Of a DNA stretch of 23,949 bases, positions 6,948 through 15,998 are shown in pieces. The notes below the pieces were generated by a model. The model made no database searches and was not told the origin of the DNA. It worked only from the letters and a program-made list of their open reading frames with translations. Origin of the DNA: Clostridia bacterium (GTDB lineage: Bacteria > Bacillota > Clostridia > Oscillospirales > CAG-272); assembly GCA_024404435.1 (NCBI GenBank), contig JAKSPW010000001.1, positions 1-23,949 on the forward strand, written 5' to 3'. How positions within the stretch are numbered: position 1 is the first letter of the stretch; each line of letters starts with the position of its first letter. Made by a program: the position numbers and the translations under genes.

Positions 6948-7892
6948 ATGTCTAAGAAAACTGAGAATAAAGTTGTCTCACGTAAAGATGTGACGAAGGC
7001 TCAGTGGACTCTGCACATGATGAACAAGAACAAGATCGGTTATTTCATGATCGCTCCGTTCATGATACTGTTCCTCATATTCACGGTCATCCCGGTCGTC
7101 CTCTCACTCATACTCAGCTTTACGTCGTTCAACATGATCGAATTCCCGAAATTCATTTTCATGCAGAACTACATAACACTCTTCCTCGAGGATGAGCTGT
7201 TCATAGGCGCTCTCAAATACACGATGATCTTCGCGATCATCATCGGACCCGTCTCGTACGTGATGTCCTTCATCGTCGCATGGTTCATCAACGAGCTTCC
7301 TCCGAAGATCCGCGCCGTCGTAACGCTTATCTTCTACGCACCGTCCATCGCCGGCAACGCGTACGTCATCTGGACGACCTTCTTCTCCGGTGACCGCTAC
7401 GGCTGGCTGAACGCATGGCTCATGAAGCTCGGATTCATCTCCGAGCCGGTGCTGTGGACGAGAAATACGAAATACATGGTTCCGATATGTATCATCGTCG
7501 CACTGTGGATGTCCCTCGGCGTCAGCTTCCTGTCGTTCATCGCAGGTCTCCAGGGCGTCAACCGCAGCCTCTATGAGGCGGGTGCGATCGACGGTATCAC
7601 GAACCGCTGGCAGGAGGTCTGGTACATCACCCTGCCGAGCATGAAGCCTCAGCTGATGTTCGGTGCGGTCATGTCGATCACCGGCGCGTTCGGATTCGGC
7701 GACGTCGTTTCCTCTCTCTGCGGAAACCCGCCGACGGACTACGTAGGATATACGGTCACCCATCATATCAATGAGTACGGTAGTGTCAGATGGGAGGTCG
7801 GCTATTCGGCCGCGCTTTCCTTCCTGATGTTCCTCATCATGATCGGTGCGAACTTGCTTGTAAATAAGATGCTGCAGAAGGTGGGACAGTGA
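6948..7892 (+). CDS. Carbohydrate ABC transporter permease, MalF/LplB type (CUT1), first pair
   Basis: A 314-residue inner-membrane permease with six predicted segments, the first at about residues 30-55 (IGYFMIAPFMILFLIFTVIP). The EAA cytoplasmic loop that contacts the ATPase reads YEAGAIDGITNRWQEVWYI then TLPSMKP, matching the binding-protein-dependent permease signature. AAGGAG lies 7 nt before the ATG. It starts 27 nt after the solute-binding protein gene and the next permease starts 1 nt after its stop, so the two are almost certainly translated as a pair forming the heterodimeric channel. No ATP-binding subunit is encoded in the window, so a shared MsmX/MsiK-like ATPase is expected. The sugar cannot be read from the sequence. 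Confidence 0.92.
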   Translation: MSKKTENKVVSRKDVTKAQWTLHMMNKNKIGYFMIAPFMILFLIFTVIPVVLSLILSFTSFNMIEFPKFIFMQNYITLFLEDELFIGALKYTMIFAIIIGPVSYVMSFIVAWFINELPPKIRAVVTLIFYAPSIAGNAYVIWTTFFSGDRYGWLNAWLMKLGFISEPVLWTRNTKYMVPICIIVALWMSLGVSFLSFIAGLQGVNRSLYEAGAIDGITNRWQEVWYITLPSMKPQLMFGAVMSITGAFGFGDVVSSLCGNPPTDYVGYTVTHHINEYGSVRWEVGYSAALSFLMFLIMIGANLLVNKMLQKVGQ

Positions 7893-7893
7893 T

Positions 7894-8766
7894 ATGAAAA
7901 AAATGAGAACCAGAAACCATACCGTTGTCCTCAACCGCTCCAAGGGCGGCGACGCCGGTATCACGGTATTCCTTGTAATCCTCGGTCTGTTCATGTTCCT
8001 GCCGATGGTATACACCATCTCGCAGTCACTGAAACCTCTTGATGAGCTGTTCATCTTCCCGCCGAGATTCTTCCCGCGTCACGCGACGCTCAAGAGCTTC
8101 AAGCAGCTCTTCTACCGCATGATCTGCTCATGGGTGCCGTTCTCGAGATACGTCTTCAACACGGTGTTCATCTCGTTCGCAGGTACGTTCGGTAACCTCG
8201 TGTGCTCGTCACTCGCGGCTTACGCACTTGCAAAGATCGACTTCCCCGGCAACAAGTTCTTCTTCCAGGTCATCCAGAAATCCCTTATGTACTCTCCTTC
8301 GATCACGGGTACCCTCCAGTTCATCGTGCTTTCAAAGCTCGGCTGGGTCGATACTTACCTCGCGATCATCATCCCGACGTTCTGCTCGTCCCTCGGACTT
8401 TACCTCATGAAGCAGTTCATGGACACGAACGTCACGACGGAGATCCTCGAGTCCGCACGACTCGACGGCGCAAAGGAATTCATGATCTTCTGGTCCATCG
8501 CAATGCCGATGGTCAAGCCCGCATGGCTGACGCTTATCGTCTACTCCTTCCAGGGACTCTGGCAGATGGGCGGTTCGACGCTTATCTACAGCGAGCAGCT
8601 CAAGACCATCAACTACGCGATCGGGCAGATCACCGCAGCCGGCATCACGCGTGCGGGTGTTTCCGCAGCAGGTACCGTCTTCGTCATGATCGTGCCTATC
8701 CTCGTATTCGTTATCACGCAGAGCAACATCATCGAAACGATGGGCTCCAGCGGTATGAAAGACTAA
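7894..8766 (+). CDS. Carbohydrate ABC transporter permease, MalG/LplC-YtcP type (CUT1), first pair
   Basis: A 290-residue six-segment permease, the partner of the preceding gene. After TM1 it shows SQSLKPLDELFIFPPRFFP, the periplasm-facing element typical of MalG-type subunits. The EAA loop is LESARLDGAKEFMIFWSIAM then PMVKP. Its ATG lies one base after the preceding TGA, with AAGGTGG inside the end of that gene acting as ribosome binding site, which suggests translational coupling. The C-terminus ends near a hydrophobic segment and IIETMGSSGMKD, as is common in LplC/YtcP-like proteins. In Bacillus, such permeases import pectin- or host-glycan-derived oligosaccharides, but the substrate here is not determined. 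Confidence 0.92.
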   Translation: MKKMRTRNHTVVLNRSKGGDAGITVFLVILGLFMFLPMVYTISQSLKPLDELFIFPPRFFPRHATLKSFKQLFYRMICSWVPFSRYVFNTVFISFAGTFGNLVCSSLAAYALAKIDFPGNKFFFQVIQKSLMYSPSITGTLQFIVLSKLGWVDTYLAIIIPTFCSSLGLYLMKQFMDTNVTTEILESARLDGAKEFMIFWSIAMPMVKPAWLTLIVYSFQGLWQMGGSTLIYSEQLKTINYAIGQITAAGITRAGVSAAGTVFVMIVPILVFVITQSNIIETMGSSGMKD

Positions 8767-8787
8767 GACTCGGGAGGATATGATATA

Positions 8788-10917
8788 ATGAAAAAATTAA
8801 CGTCAGTGCTCCTGGTGGTCATGGCTCTCATCATGGTGCTGCCTTCCGTTGTCAGTGCTGCTCCGTATAAGACGTACACCTATTCAAAGGAAGGCGAGAT
8901 CCTGATCTCACCTGATGCGTACGAGCCCGACCTTTACGTCGACTCCGAGTATATCGGCCTCGACGAGGAGATGCCTTTCGACGATCCCGGCGACCTGTTC
9001 GTCGGACCGGACGAAAAGGTCTACATCGCGGACACGGCCAACAACCGTATCCTCGTACTCACGAGATACTATAAGCTCGACTTCGAGATCACCTCTTTCG
9101 TGAACGACTACGGCGTTCCCGATACGTTCTCGAGCCCGAAGGGCGTCTTCGTAAACGAAAAGAACATCTACGTCTGCGACACGGACAACAACAGACTCGT
9201 TCTCTTCGATACGGAAGGCAACTTCATCAAGATCATCGAGCAGCCCGAATCGAGCCTCTTCGAGGAAGGCGCCATCTACAAGCCGATCGCCTGCGCGGTC
9301 GACCAGTACGGCAGAATCTTCGTCGTCTCTTCGACGACGTATCAGGGCGTCATCGTTCTGAACGACGAATCCGAGTTCTTCGGCTTCATCGGTGCCCAGA
9401 CCGACACGCTTTCCGCTCTCCAGAAATTCTGGAGACGCTTCCAGACCAAGGAACAGAGAGCTCAGCAGAAGGAAAACACCTCCAAAGAGCTTAACAACAT
9501 CACGATCGACAAGGACAACTTCATCTACGTCACCACCTCCGCCCTCGAGGACGCAGATCTTCAGGCTCAGGTGACCTCGAAGGATAAGACCACGTCCCCT
9601 GTCAAGAAGCTCAACGCCTCCGGTGCCGACGTCATGAAGAGAAACGGCGACTTCGCTCCCTCCGGTGAAGCAAGATTCGCTCTCCTCCCGACGTCCAAGA
9701 TCCAGGGCGCGTCCAAGCTCGTTGACGTCGGTATCGGCCCCGTCGGAACGTGGTCGATCATCGACGAAAAGCGTTCAAAGGTCTACACCTACGATGAAAA
9801 CGGTAACCTCCTCTTCGCGTTCGGCGATACGGGCGAGCAGACCGGTAACATCGGTAAGATCGCGGCTGTCGCATATCAGGGAGACAAGATGATCCTCCTC
9901 GACGCGAACAACGACAGCTTCGTGGTATACAGAAGGACCAAGTACGGCGACCTTCTCATAGGCGCTCTCCAGAACGACGCGGACCGTAAATTCGACCTCG
10001 CGACGGAAGACTGGACAAAGATCCTGACACGCAACATCAACTACAGCATCGCATACCTCCAGCTCGGTAAGGCGGCAGCCCGTAACGGTGAATACGACAC
10101 CGCAATGGACTACTACAAGAGGATCAGCAACACCACAGACTACTCCAAGGCCTTCAGTGAAGTCCGTACGAAGTGGGCTAACAAGTGGTTCTGGACCGTC
10201 CCGCTCGTCGTTATCGCAGCGTGCCTGCTCATCGGCAAGTTCTTCGGATACGCCGGCAAGGTCAACAAGAGAGCTTCTCTTAAGATCGGACGCAAGAGCC
10301 TCAAGGAAGAGATCCTCTTCGCGTTCCACGTCATATTCCATCCGTTTGACGGCTTCTGGGATCTGAAGCACGAGAAACGAGGCAGCGTCAAGTCTGCATT
10401 CGTTATCCTGCTCGCAACGATAGTCGCGTTCTTCTACCGCTCTATCGGTACGGGCTACATCCACAACACGAGCACCTCGTCCTACATGAATATTCTCGCG
10501 AATATTTCCGCGGTCGTCGTGCCTCTCGCCCTCTGGATCATTTCGAACTGGTGTCTCACGACTCTGTTCGACGGTGAAGGAAGCATGAAGGACATCTTCG
10601 TGGCGTCCTGCTACTCGCTCACTCCTCTGCCGATCATCATGATCCCGACCGTCCTTCTCTCCAACGGCCGCCTCGAACCAGAGGCGGAGATACTCGGACT
10701 CTTCTACGGTGTGGCGCTTGCGTGGACGGGACTTCTCCTGTTCTTCGCGATGATGGTCACACACGACTACTCACTCGGCAAGAACATTCTCACCTGCCTT
10801 GCGACGATAGTCGGTATGGCATTCATAATGTTTATTGCAATTCTCTTCTCGACGCTGATGGGAAAGATCGTAGGATTCATCTCAGATATTGCGATCGAGC
10901 TGAACTACAGAGTGTAA
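8788..10917 (+). CDS. Secreted NHL-repeat propeller with TPR-like segment and C-terminal YIP1 membrane domain
   Basis: A 709-residue protein with an unusual domain order. Residues 1-24 are a signal peptide (MKKLTSVLLVVMALIMVLPS then VVSA). Residues about 60-380 contain NHL-type beta-propeller blades, e.g. DPGDLFVGPDEKVYIADTAN with NRILVL, and GVFVNEKNIYVCDTDNNRLV. Residues about 412-455 look like a TPR pair (NYSIAYLQLGKAAARNGEYD). A transmembrane helix lies near 468-488, and a YIP1-type domain with about five membrane helices fills 505-705, including a SMKDIFVASCYSLTPLPIIM block typical of YIP1 proteins. The propeller should be outside and the last domain in the membrane. GGGAGG precedes the ATG. 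Inside a sugar-transport operon it may be a membrane scaffold or docking or sensor protein; no enzymatic role is visible. Function is inferred. Confidence 0.8.
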   Translation: MKKLTSVLLVVMALIMVLPSVVSAAPYKTYTYSKEGEILISPDAYEPDLYVDSEYIGLDEEMPFDDPGDLFVGPDEKVYIADTANNRILVLTRYYKLDFEITSFVNDYGVPDTFSSPKGVFVNEKNIYVCDTDNNRLVLFDTEGNFIKIIEQPESSLFEEGAIYKPIACAVDQYGRIFVVSSTTYQGVIVLNDESEFFGFIGAQTDTLSALQKFWRRFQTKEQRAQQKENTSKELNNITIDKDNFIYVTTSALEDADLQAQVTSKDKTTSPVKKLNASGADVMKRNGDFAPSGEARFALLPTSKIQGASKLVDVGIGPVGTWSIIDEKRSKVYTYDENGNLLFAFGDTGEQTGNIGKIAAVAYQGDKMILLDANNDSFVVYRRTKYGDLLIGALQNDADRKFDLATEDWTKILTRNINYSIAYLQLGKAAARNGEYDTAMDYYKRISNTTDYSKAFSEVRTKWANKWFWTVPLVVIAACLLIGKFFGYAGKVNKRASLKIGRKSLKEEILFAFHVIFHPFDGFWDLKHEKRGSVKSAFVILLATIVAFFYRSIGTGYIHNTSTSSYMNILANISAVVVPLALWIISNWCLTTLFDGEGSMKDIFVASCYSLTPLPIIMIPTVLLSNGRLEPEAEILGLFYGVALAWTGLLLFFAMMVTHDYSLGKNILTCLATIVGMAFIMFIAILFSTLMGKIVGFISDIAIELNYRV

Positions 10918-10931
10918 GGAGGAGATATATA

Positions 10932-13900
10932 ATGAAGACAAGTAAAATAATATCTGCCGTCCTTGCACTCGTACTCGCAGTCGGATCGCTCGGGATCTTC
11001 GCATCCCAGCCCGTCTCGGCAAGAACGATCACGAACGTTGACAAGGTCAACGATGACGGTGACCCGCTTATCAATTACACGAGCGCCTCTCCCGAGGTCG
11101 TATACACGACGAAGGAGCAGAAGCTCGAGGACATGATGGAGATCAAGACCGTCGGCGACTACAGGATCTGGTACGAAGCGTTCACGGGTGAGGTCGCGAT
11201 CGAAGAGATCAGCACCGGCCACATCCTCTTCACGAACCCTTACGACCTCTCCGACGAGTACTGCACGGCCTCCGCTTCAACGAAGGAAGAGCTCCTCTCG
11301 CAGATCTCGCTGACATACCTCGACAACGAAAAAGAGTCGACGATGTACAGCTACGTCGAGGCAGCCGAAAGAGGACAGATCACGATGAAGGATATCAAAG
11401 ACGGTATCCGCGTCGAGTACACCCTCGGTGAGCCCGCCATCCAGAGACTCGTTCCGCGTTGGATCAGCATCGAAAGATTTGAAAAATTCGTCAAGACTCC
11501 TCTTCAGGAAGCGATAGTCGCAGAGTGTGAGGAAAAGGGCCTCGACCCGAACGACGAATACGATATCCAGTATACGGATGCATGGTTCGCATGGTCGAAG
11601 ATCGACTCGTGGTATACGCTCAACGACCCCGACAACCCCATCCTTACCGAGCGTCAGATCAAGGAAATGCAGAACAAGTACAAGATCACCAAGACGATGG
11701 GTATCTACGCGTTCGAGGCAAAGACGACCGGTACTGAGCTTAAAAAGCTCGAGGCATACTTCAAGAAGTACTGCCCGCAGTACACCTACGAGGAACTCGA
11801 ATACGATAACCAGGAAACCGGATTTGAGAACCAGGATAAGATCCCGCCGCGTTTCACGATGGCTCTTGAATACAAGATCACCGATAACGGCGTGGAGGTA
11901 ACGCTTCCCGCAAACGGTATTTCCTTCGACGAAGAGCTCTATCAGCTCCAGGATCTCACGGTCCTTCCGTATATGGGCTCCGGCAGCAACCAGTTCAAGG
12001 GCTACACGTTCCTGCCCGACGGCTCCGGCACGATCCTCAGATATGAGGACCTGATCGGCAAGACCTACGTGGTAGAGAGCGAAATGTACGGCTCCGACTT
12101 CGCTTACCACAAGATCGAAGACCACCAGAACGCAGAACCCTTCAGGTTCCCCGTATTCGGTGCGGTCACGAGCTACGAAGAAACAACTGACCCGAAGCTT
12201 CCCGAGGAAAAGGCCGGATACGAAAACACCGGTTACCTCGCGATCATCACGGAAGGCGACTCGCTGGCAACTCTTACGGGTGACCACGGCGGCGCAATCC
12301 ACCCGTACAACACTGTTTACGCAACGTTCACACCCCGTCCGTCCGACACTTATAACCTCGCAGACGGCGGATCCGGACTTGCAGCAGCTGAGTGGACGGT
12401 CACTTCCGAAAGAAAGTACACCGGACGCTACACCATCAAGTACGTCATGCTCTCCGGCAAGGATGAGAGCGGCAAGGGCTACGACCCGTCCTACTTCGGC
12501 ATGGCTGAAGCGTACCGCGACTACCTCATCGACACCGGCGTGCTTGAAAAGAACGAAAACACCGGCGACAAGCTCCCGCTGTTCATCGAGTCCTTCGGTT
12601 CCATGAAGGGAACGAAGAGAGTCCTCTCCTTCCCGGTATCCGTGGATATCCCGCTGACGACGTTTGATGACATCAGAACAATGGCTGACGAGCTGAAGGA
12701 ACTCGGCATCGACAACCTGAACTTCAAGCTCACGGGCTTTGCAAACGACGGTCTCCGTTCTACGATGCCTTATAAGCTGAGCTGGCAGAGCTCGCTCGGC
12801 GGCTCCGACGGAATGGAAGAGCTTGCGGCATACGCAAAGGAAAACGGCATCGGACTTTACCCCGAATTCGACTTCGCTTACATCACGAAGAAAGCAAACT
12901 TCGACGGCGTGAACTATAAGAAGCACGCAGTCAGAACGATCGACGGACGTTATGCAGGCAAGCAGGAGTACGACTCCGGCTACCAGGAATACAGAGGCGT
13001 CGGCAAGATCGCGGTATCCCCGTCCGTTTACAGTTACTTCTGGGATAAATTCGGAAGCAGACTTGCGGATTACGAACTCGGCGGAATTTCGGTCGCATCT
13101 CTCGGTACCGATCTGAACTCCGACTTCGACGAAGACTTCCCGAGCCACCGCGAAGACAGCAAGGGCTACACGGAAGAGCTTCTCGGTGCCATCTCCGAGA
13201 ACAATAAGGTCATGGTCTCCGGCGGTAACGCATACTCGCTGAAGTATGCCGACGTCGTCACAGACGTGGCGCTCTCGTCCTCCGAGTACATCAGAGCAAG
13301 TGAAACGGTCCCGTTCGCAGGTATCGTTCTCCACGGCTCCAAGGTCATCACCGGCACGCCGATCAACATGGAAGGCGACATGGACGAAGCAGTCCTCAAC
13401 TCCATCGAAAACGGCGCGGCACCGTTCTTCACTCTCTCGTATCAGAATACGCAGGAGCTGAAGGCCGACAAGTATTGGAACCGCTACTACTCAATCGCAT
13501 ACGAAAACTGGAAAGACGGCCTCGTTGAATACTACAACATCATGAACGAAGCACTCGGCGATCTCCAGGGTTCGTATATCACGTCACACGAATTCATCGA
13601 CGCGCTCCGCGTTCCCGATGAAGACGAAAAGGCAGAAGACGACCGCCTCCAGGCTGAACTCGATGCCGAAAACGCAGAGCTTGCCGAAAAGGCAGCTCAC
13701 AAGCTCGAACTCGCAAAGAAGCGCGCAGCCCGTCTCGGCACCGAAGCTCCCAACGAGAGAGAGTACACGCCCGAGGTCAAGAAGATCGACCTCGCAACGA
13801 AGTATAAGACCCAGAGCGGCAGCGTCGTTCGCGTCGGATACGAAGGCGGAGTTGAGTTCATCCTCAACTACAACTCGTACGACATCGAAGTTGAGCTCGA

Positions 13901-13949
13901 CGGTCAGACGTACACAGTCGAAGCCATGGGCTTCGTAAGAATAGGATAA
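10932..13949 (+). CDS. Secreted DUF5696-type protein with glycosidase-like TIM-barrel core
   Basis: A 1005-residue secreted protein. Residues 1-30 form a signal peptide (MKTSKIISAVLALVLAVGSL then GIFASQPVSA). Residues about 45-545 are beta-rich, starting with DYRIWYEAFTGEVAIEEIST, reminiscent of the sandwich domain preceding barrels in GH31/36/101-type enzymes. Residues about 548-870 alternate strands and helices as in a TIM barrel, e.g. FDDIRTMADELKELGIDNLN, GIGLYPEFDFAYI and GGISVASLGTDLNSDFDED. Candidate acidic residues are E645, D647 and D727. A charged coiled stretch (about 896-945) and a small beta domain end the protein. I recognise it from memory as like DUF5696 proteins encoded beside sugar transporters in Paenibacillus and Clostridia. 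AAGGAGG precedes the ATG, which lies 14 nt after the previous stop. It probably processes or holds a glycan outside the cell, but activity is unproven. Confidence 0.75.
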   Translation: MKTSKIISAVLALVLAVGSLGIFASQPVSARTITNVDKVNDDGDPLINYTSASPEVVYTTKEQKLEDMMEIKTVGDYRIWYEAFTGEVAIEEISTGHILFTNPYDLSDEYCTASASTKEELLSQISLTYLDNEKESTMYSYVEAAERGQITMKDIKDGIRVEYTLGEPAIQRLVPRWISIERFEKFVKTPLQEAIVAECEEKGLDPNDEYDIQYTDAWFAWSKIDSWYTLNDPDNPILTERQIKEMQNKYKITKTMGIYAFEAKTTGTELKKLEAYFKKYCPQYTYEELEYDNQETGFENQDKIPPRFTMALEYKITDNGVEVTLPANGISFDEELYQLQDLTVLPYMGSGSNQFKGYTFLPDGSGTILRYEDLIGKTYVVESEMYGSDFAYHKIEDHQNAEPFRFPVFGAVTSYEETTDPKLPEEKAGYENTGYLAIITEGDSLATLTGDHGGAIHPYNTVYATFTPRPSDTYNLADGGSGLAAAEWTVTSERKYTGRYTIKYVMLSGKDESGKGYDPSYFGMAEAYRDYLIDTGVLEKNENTGDKLPLFIESFGSMKGTKRVLSFPVSVDIPLTTFDDIRTMADELKELGIDNLNFKLTGFANDGLRSTMPYKLSWQSSLGGSDGMEELAAYAKENGIGLYPEFDFAYITKKANFDGVNYKKHAVRTIDGRYAGKQEYDSGYQEYRGVGKIAVSPSVYSYFWDKFGSRLADYELGGISVASLGTDLNSDFDEDFPSHREDSKGYTEELLGAISENNKVMVSGGNAYSLKYADVVTDVALSSSEYIRASETVPFAGIVLHGSKVITGTPINMEGDMDEAVLNSIENGAAPFFTLSYQNTQELKADKYWNRYYSIAYENWKDGLVEYYNIMNEALGDLQGSYITSHEFIDALRVPDEDEKAEDDRLQAELDAENAELAEKAAHKLELAKKRAARLGTEAPNEREYTPEVKKIDLATKYKTQSGSVVRVGYEGGVEFILNYNSYDIEVELDGQTYTVEAMGFVRIG

Positions 13950-13962
13950 GGAGGATGGAAAA

Positions 13963-14934
13963 GTGAATAAAGTGCTTAACGTATTCAAAGGCTCCGCCTC
14001 CGGCAAGCCGCGTTCCGCCTCCCTCGAAAAGAAGAAGGCAAGATCGGGCTGGATCTTCGTCCTGCCGTTCATCATCGGCTTCATCCTCATCTACCTCCCC
14101 GTCATCTTTGACTCGATACGCTTCAGCTTCAACGAGATCAGGATCCTGACGGGCGGCGGTTACGAGCTCGACTTCGTCGGCTTCCAGAACTACCGCGACG
14201 CGCTGTTCGTCGACACGGGCTTCACGCAGGCTCTCGTAAGCGGCCTCAAGCAGCTCGTCATCGACATCCCCGCGATCGTGCTGTTCTCGCTGTTCATAGC
14301 GATCATCCTTAACCAGAAGATCTTCGGACGCGCAGCGTTCAGAGCGATCTTCTTCATCCCGGTCATCCTGACCACGGGTCTTATCGGACAGATCGACGCG
14401 AACAACGCAATGCTCGAATACATGAACAACGGTGCGATCGATACCGGTGTCGAGGCTGAAGCTTCGGCAACGAACCAGATACTCAACGCGATGGACCTCA
14501 AGGGACTGTTCGAGACGATGGCTATCGGCCAGGGACTTCTCGAATACGTCGTCCAGGCCGTCAACAGTATCTTCGATATCGTCAACAGATGCGGCGTACA
14601 GATGCTGATCTTCCTCTCCGGACTTCAGTCCATCTCGCCTGCGATCTATGAGTCGTGCCAGATCGACGGTGCGAGCGGCTGGGAGACCTTCTGGAAGGTA
14701 ACGCTTCCGATGGTCAGCCCGATGATCCTCGTCAATGCGGTCTATACCGTCATCGACGCATTCACGTCGTCGAGCAACAAGGTCATGAACTACATCGACA
14801 CTGTTTACAACCAGCCGAACGGTAACGTTCTTTCATCCGCGATGTCCTGGATGTACTTCTTACTCGTCATCCTTATCATCGCAGCGGTAGCCGGACTGCT
14901 TAGTCTGTTCGTGTTCTACCAGAGAAGAGACTGA
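13963..14934 (+). CDS. Carbohydrate ABC transporter permease, MalF type (CUT1), second pair
   Basis: A 323-residue permease starting with GTG, preceded by AAGGAGG (13948-13954), which overlaps the preceding stop codon. TM1 is about residues 28-52 (GWIFVLPFIIGFILIYLPVI). The EAA loop reads YESCQIDGASGWETFWKVTL then PMVSP, the ATPase-contact signature. Between TM3 (FRAIFFIPVILTTGLIGQI) and the next hydrophobic segment lies a polar loop of about 65 residues (about 142-206, rich in Asn, Glu and Ala), some 20 residues longer than the matching loop of the first MalF-type permease in this operon. The permease identity is secure. It pairs with the next gene, and why the operon has a second channel without a second binding protein is unknown. 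Confidence 0.91.
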   Translation: MNKVLNVFKGSASGKPRSASLEKKKARSGWIFVLPFIIGFILIYLPVIFDSIRFSFNEIRILTGGGYELDFVGFQNYRDALFVDTGFTQALVSGLKQLVIDIPAIVLFSLFIAIILNQKIFGRAAFRAIFFIPVILTTGLIGQIDANNAMLEYMNNGAIDTGVEAEASATNQILNAMDLKGLFETMAIGQGLLEYVVQAVNSIFDIVNRCGVQMLIFLSGLQSISPAIYESCQIDGASGWETFWKVTLPMVSPMILVNAVYTVIDAFTSSSNKVMNYIDTVYNQPNGNVLSSAMSWMYFLLVILIIAAVAGLLSLFVFYQRRD

Positions 14935-14951
14935 GAAGGGAGGCACGGTAA

Positions 14952-15989
14952 ATGAATAGCGCAGAAGCTCCGAAAATCAAAAGAGAATCCAAAAACAAAA
15001 TCCGCGTTGATTTTGAACGTACCCCGCTTCTTCAGAGACTGAGAGCGAAGTTCCTCAATCTCTACACGCTGAAAAAGGTGCTCTGGTACCTCTTCAGACT
15101 CCTTCTTCTCATCGGTGTCTCTTACATCATCCTGTTCCCGTTCTTCTCGAAGATCGCCTCCTCGTTCATGAGTGAGAGCGACTTCGTCGACGTAACGGTC
15201 AGACTGATCCCGAAGAGCCCGACGCTGACGACGTATAAGGCTATCATCGTCGATAACCAGTACTTCAAGGCATTCGGGAACACGTTCCTCCTGTCCCTTA
15301 TCTGCGGACTTCTCCAGACCTTCATCTGCTGCTTCGTCGGCTACGGTTTTGCGAAGTTCAAGTTCAAGGGCAGCAACATCCTGTTCCTCATCGTCATCTT
15401 CACGATGGTCGTCCCGCACTCGACGCTCAGACTGTCGATGTTCATGAAATTCAAGGACTTCGATATTCTCGGCATCATGTCGCTCTTAAACAAGGTCGGT
15501 GCGATATCAAAGCCCGGCTTCCAGCTCTTAAACACCAACTGGCCGCTGTGGATACTCTCCGCTACGGGACTTGCCTATAAGAACGGTCTGTTCATCTTCC
15601 TGATGAGACAGTTCTACAAGGGCATCCCCGATGAGCTTGAAGAGAGTGCTTACCTTGACGGCTCGGGCGTGTTCAAGACGTTCTTCACGATCATCATTCC
15701 GCTTTCCGTAACGATGATGGTCACCGTCTTCCTCTTCGCCTTCTCATGGCAGTGGACCGATACGTTCTACACGAACGTCTTCTACACGCAGACAGGTCCT
15801 CTGCTGCTGACGAAGATAGTCAAGACGCCGGCATCTCTTATGGAAATGAGCTCGGCATCGTCCACGCTCTATTCGGCAGCTATCAAGAATACCTGCGGAC
15901 TGCTCATCATCTTCCCGCTGATCATTCTGTACCTCTTCGGTCAGAAGTTCATCGTTCAGGGTATCGAGCGTTCCGGTATCACAGGCTGA
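14952..15989 (+). CDS. Carbohydrate ABC transporter permease, MalG type (CUT1), second pair
   Basis: A 345-residue permease, longer than usual for MalG-type subunits because of a cytoplasmic N-terminal extension of about 45 charged residues (KIKRESKNKIRVDFERTPLL and on) before TM1 (FRLLLLIGVSYIILFPFFSK). The EAA loop is EESAYLDGSGVFKTFFTIII then PLS. GGGAGG lies 8 nt before the ATG, and the gene starts 17 nt after the previous stop. It should form a heterodimer with the preceding permease. A hairpin (15999-16030) follows its stop, so it is the last gene of the tightly spaced operon, although read-through into the nucleoside hydrolase is possible. Confidence 0.91.
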   Translation: MNSAEAPKIKRESKNKIRVDFERTPLLQRLRAKFLNLYTLKKVLWYLFRLLLLIGVSYIILFPFFSKIASSFMSESDFVDVTVRLIPKSPTLTTYKAIIVDNQYFKAFGNTFLLSLICGLLQTFICCFVGYGFAKFKFKGSNILFLIVIFTMVVPHSTLRLSMFMKFKDFDILGIMSLLNKVGAISKPGFQLLNTNWPLWILSATGLAYKNGLFIFLMRQFYKGIPDELEESAYLDGSGVFKTFFTIIIPLSVTMMVTVFLFAFSWQWTDTFYTNVFYTQTGPLLLTKIVKTPASLMEMSSASSTLYSAAIKNTCGLLIIFPLIILYLFGQKFIVQGIERSGITG

Positions 15990-15998
15990 TAAAACGAC

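Noticed and set aside
7104..8054. A 316-codon minus-strand open frame opposite the first permease pair.
   Set aside because: It lies wholly opposite two well-supported permeases and is a charged, motif-free translation typical of a shadow frame.
11277..13334. A 685-codon minus-strand open frame inside the DUF5696 gene.
   Set aside because: Long antisense frames arise in GC-rich genes with biased third positions; it has no ribosome binding site context or recognisable motif, and the opposite strand carries a clear secreted protein.
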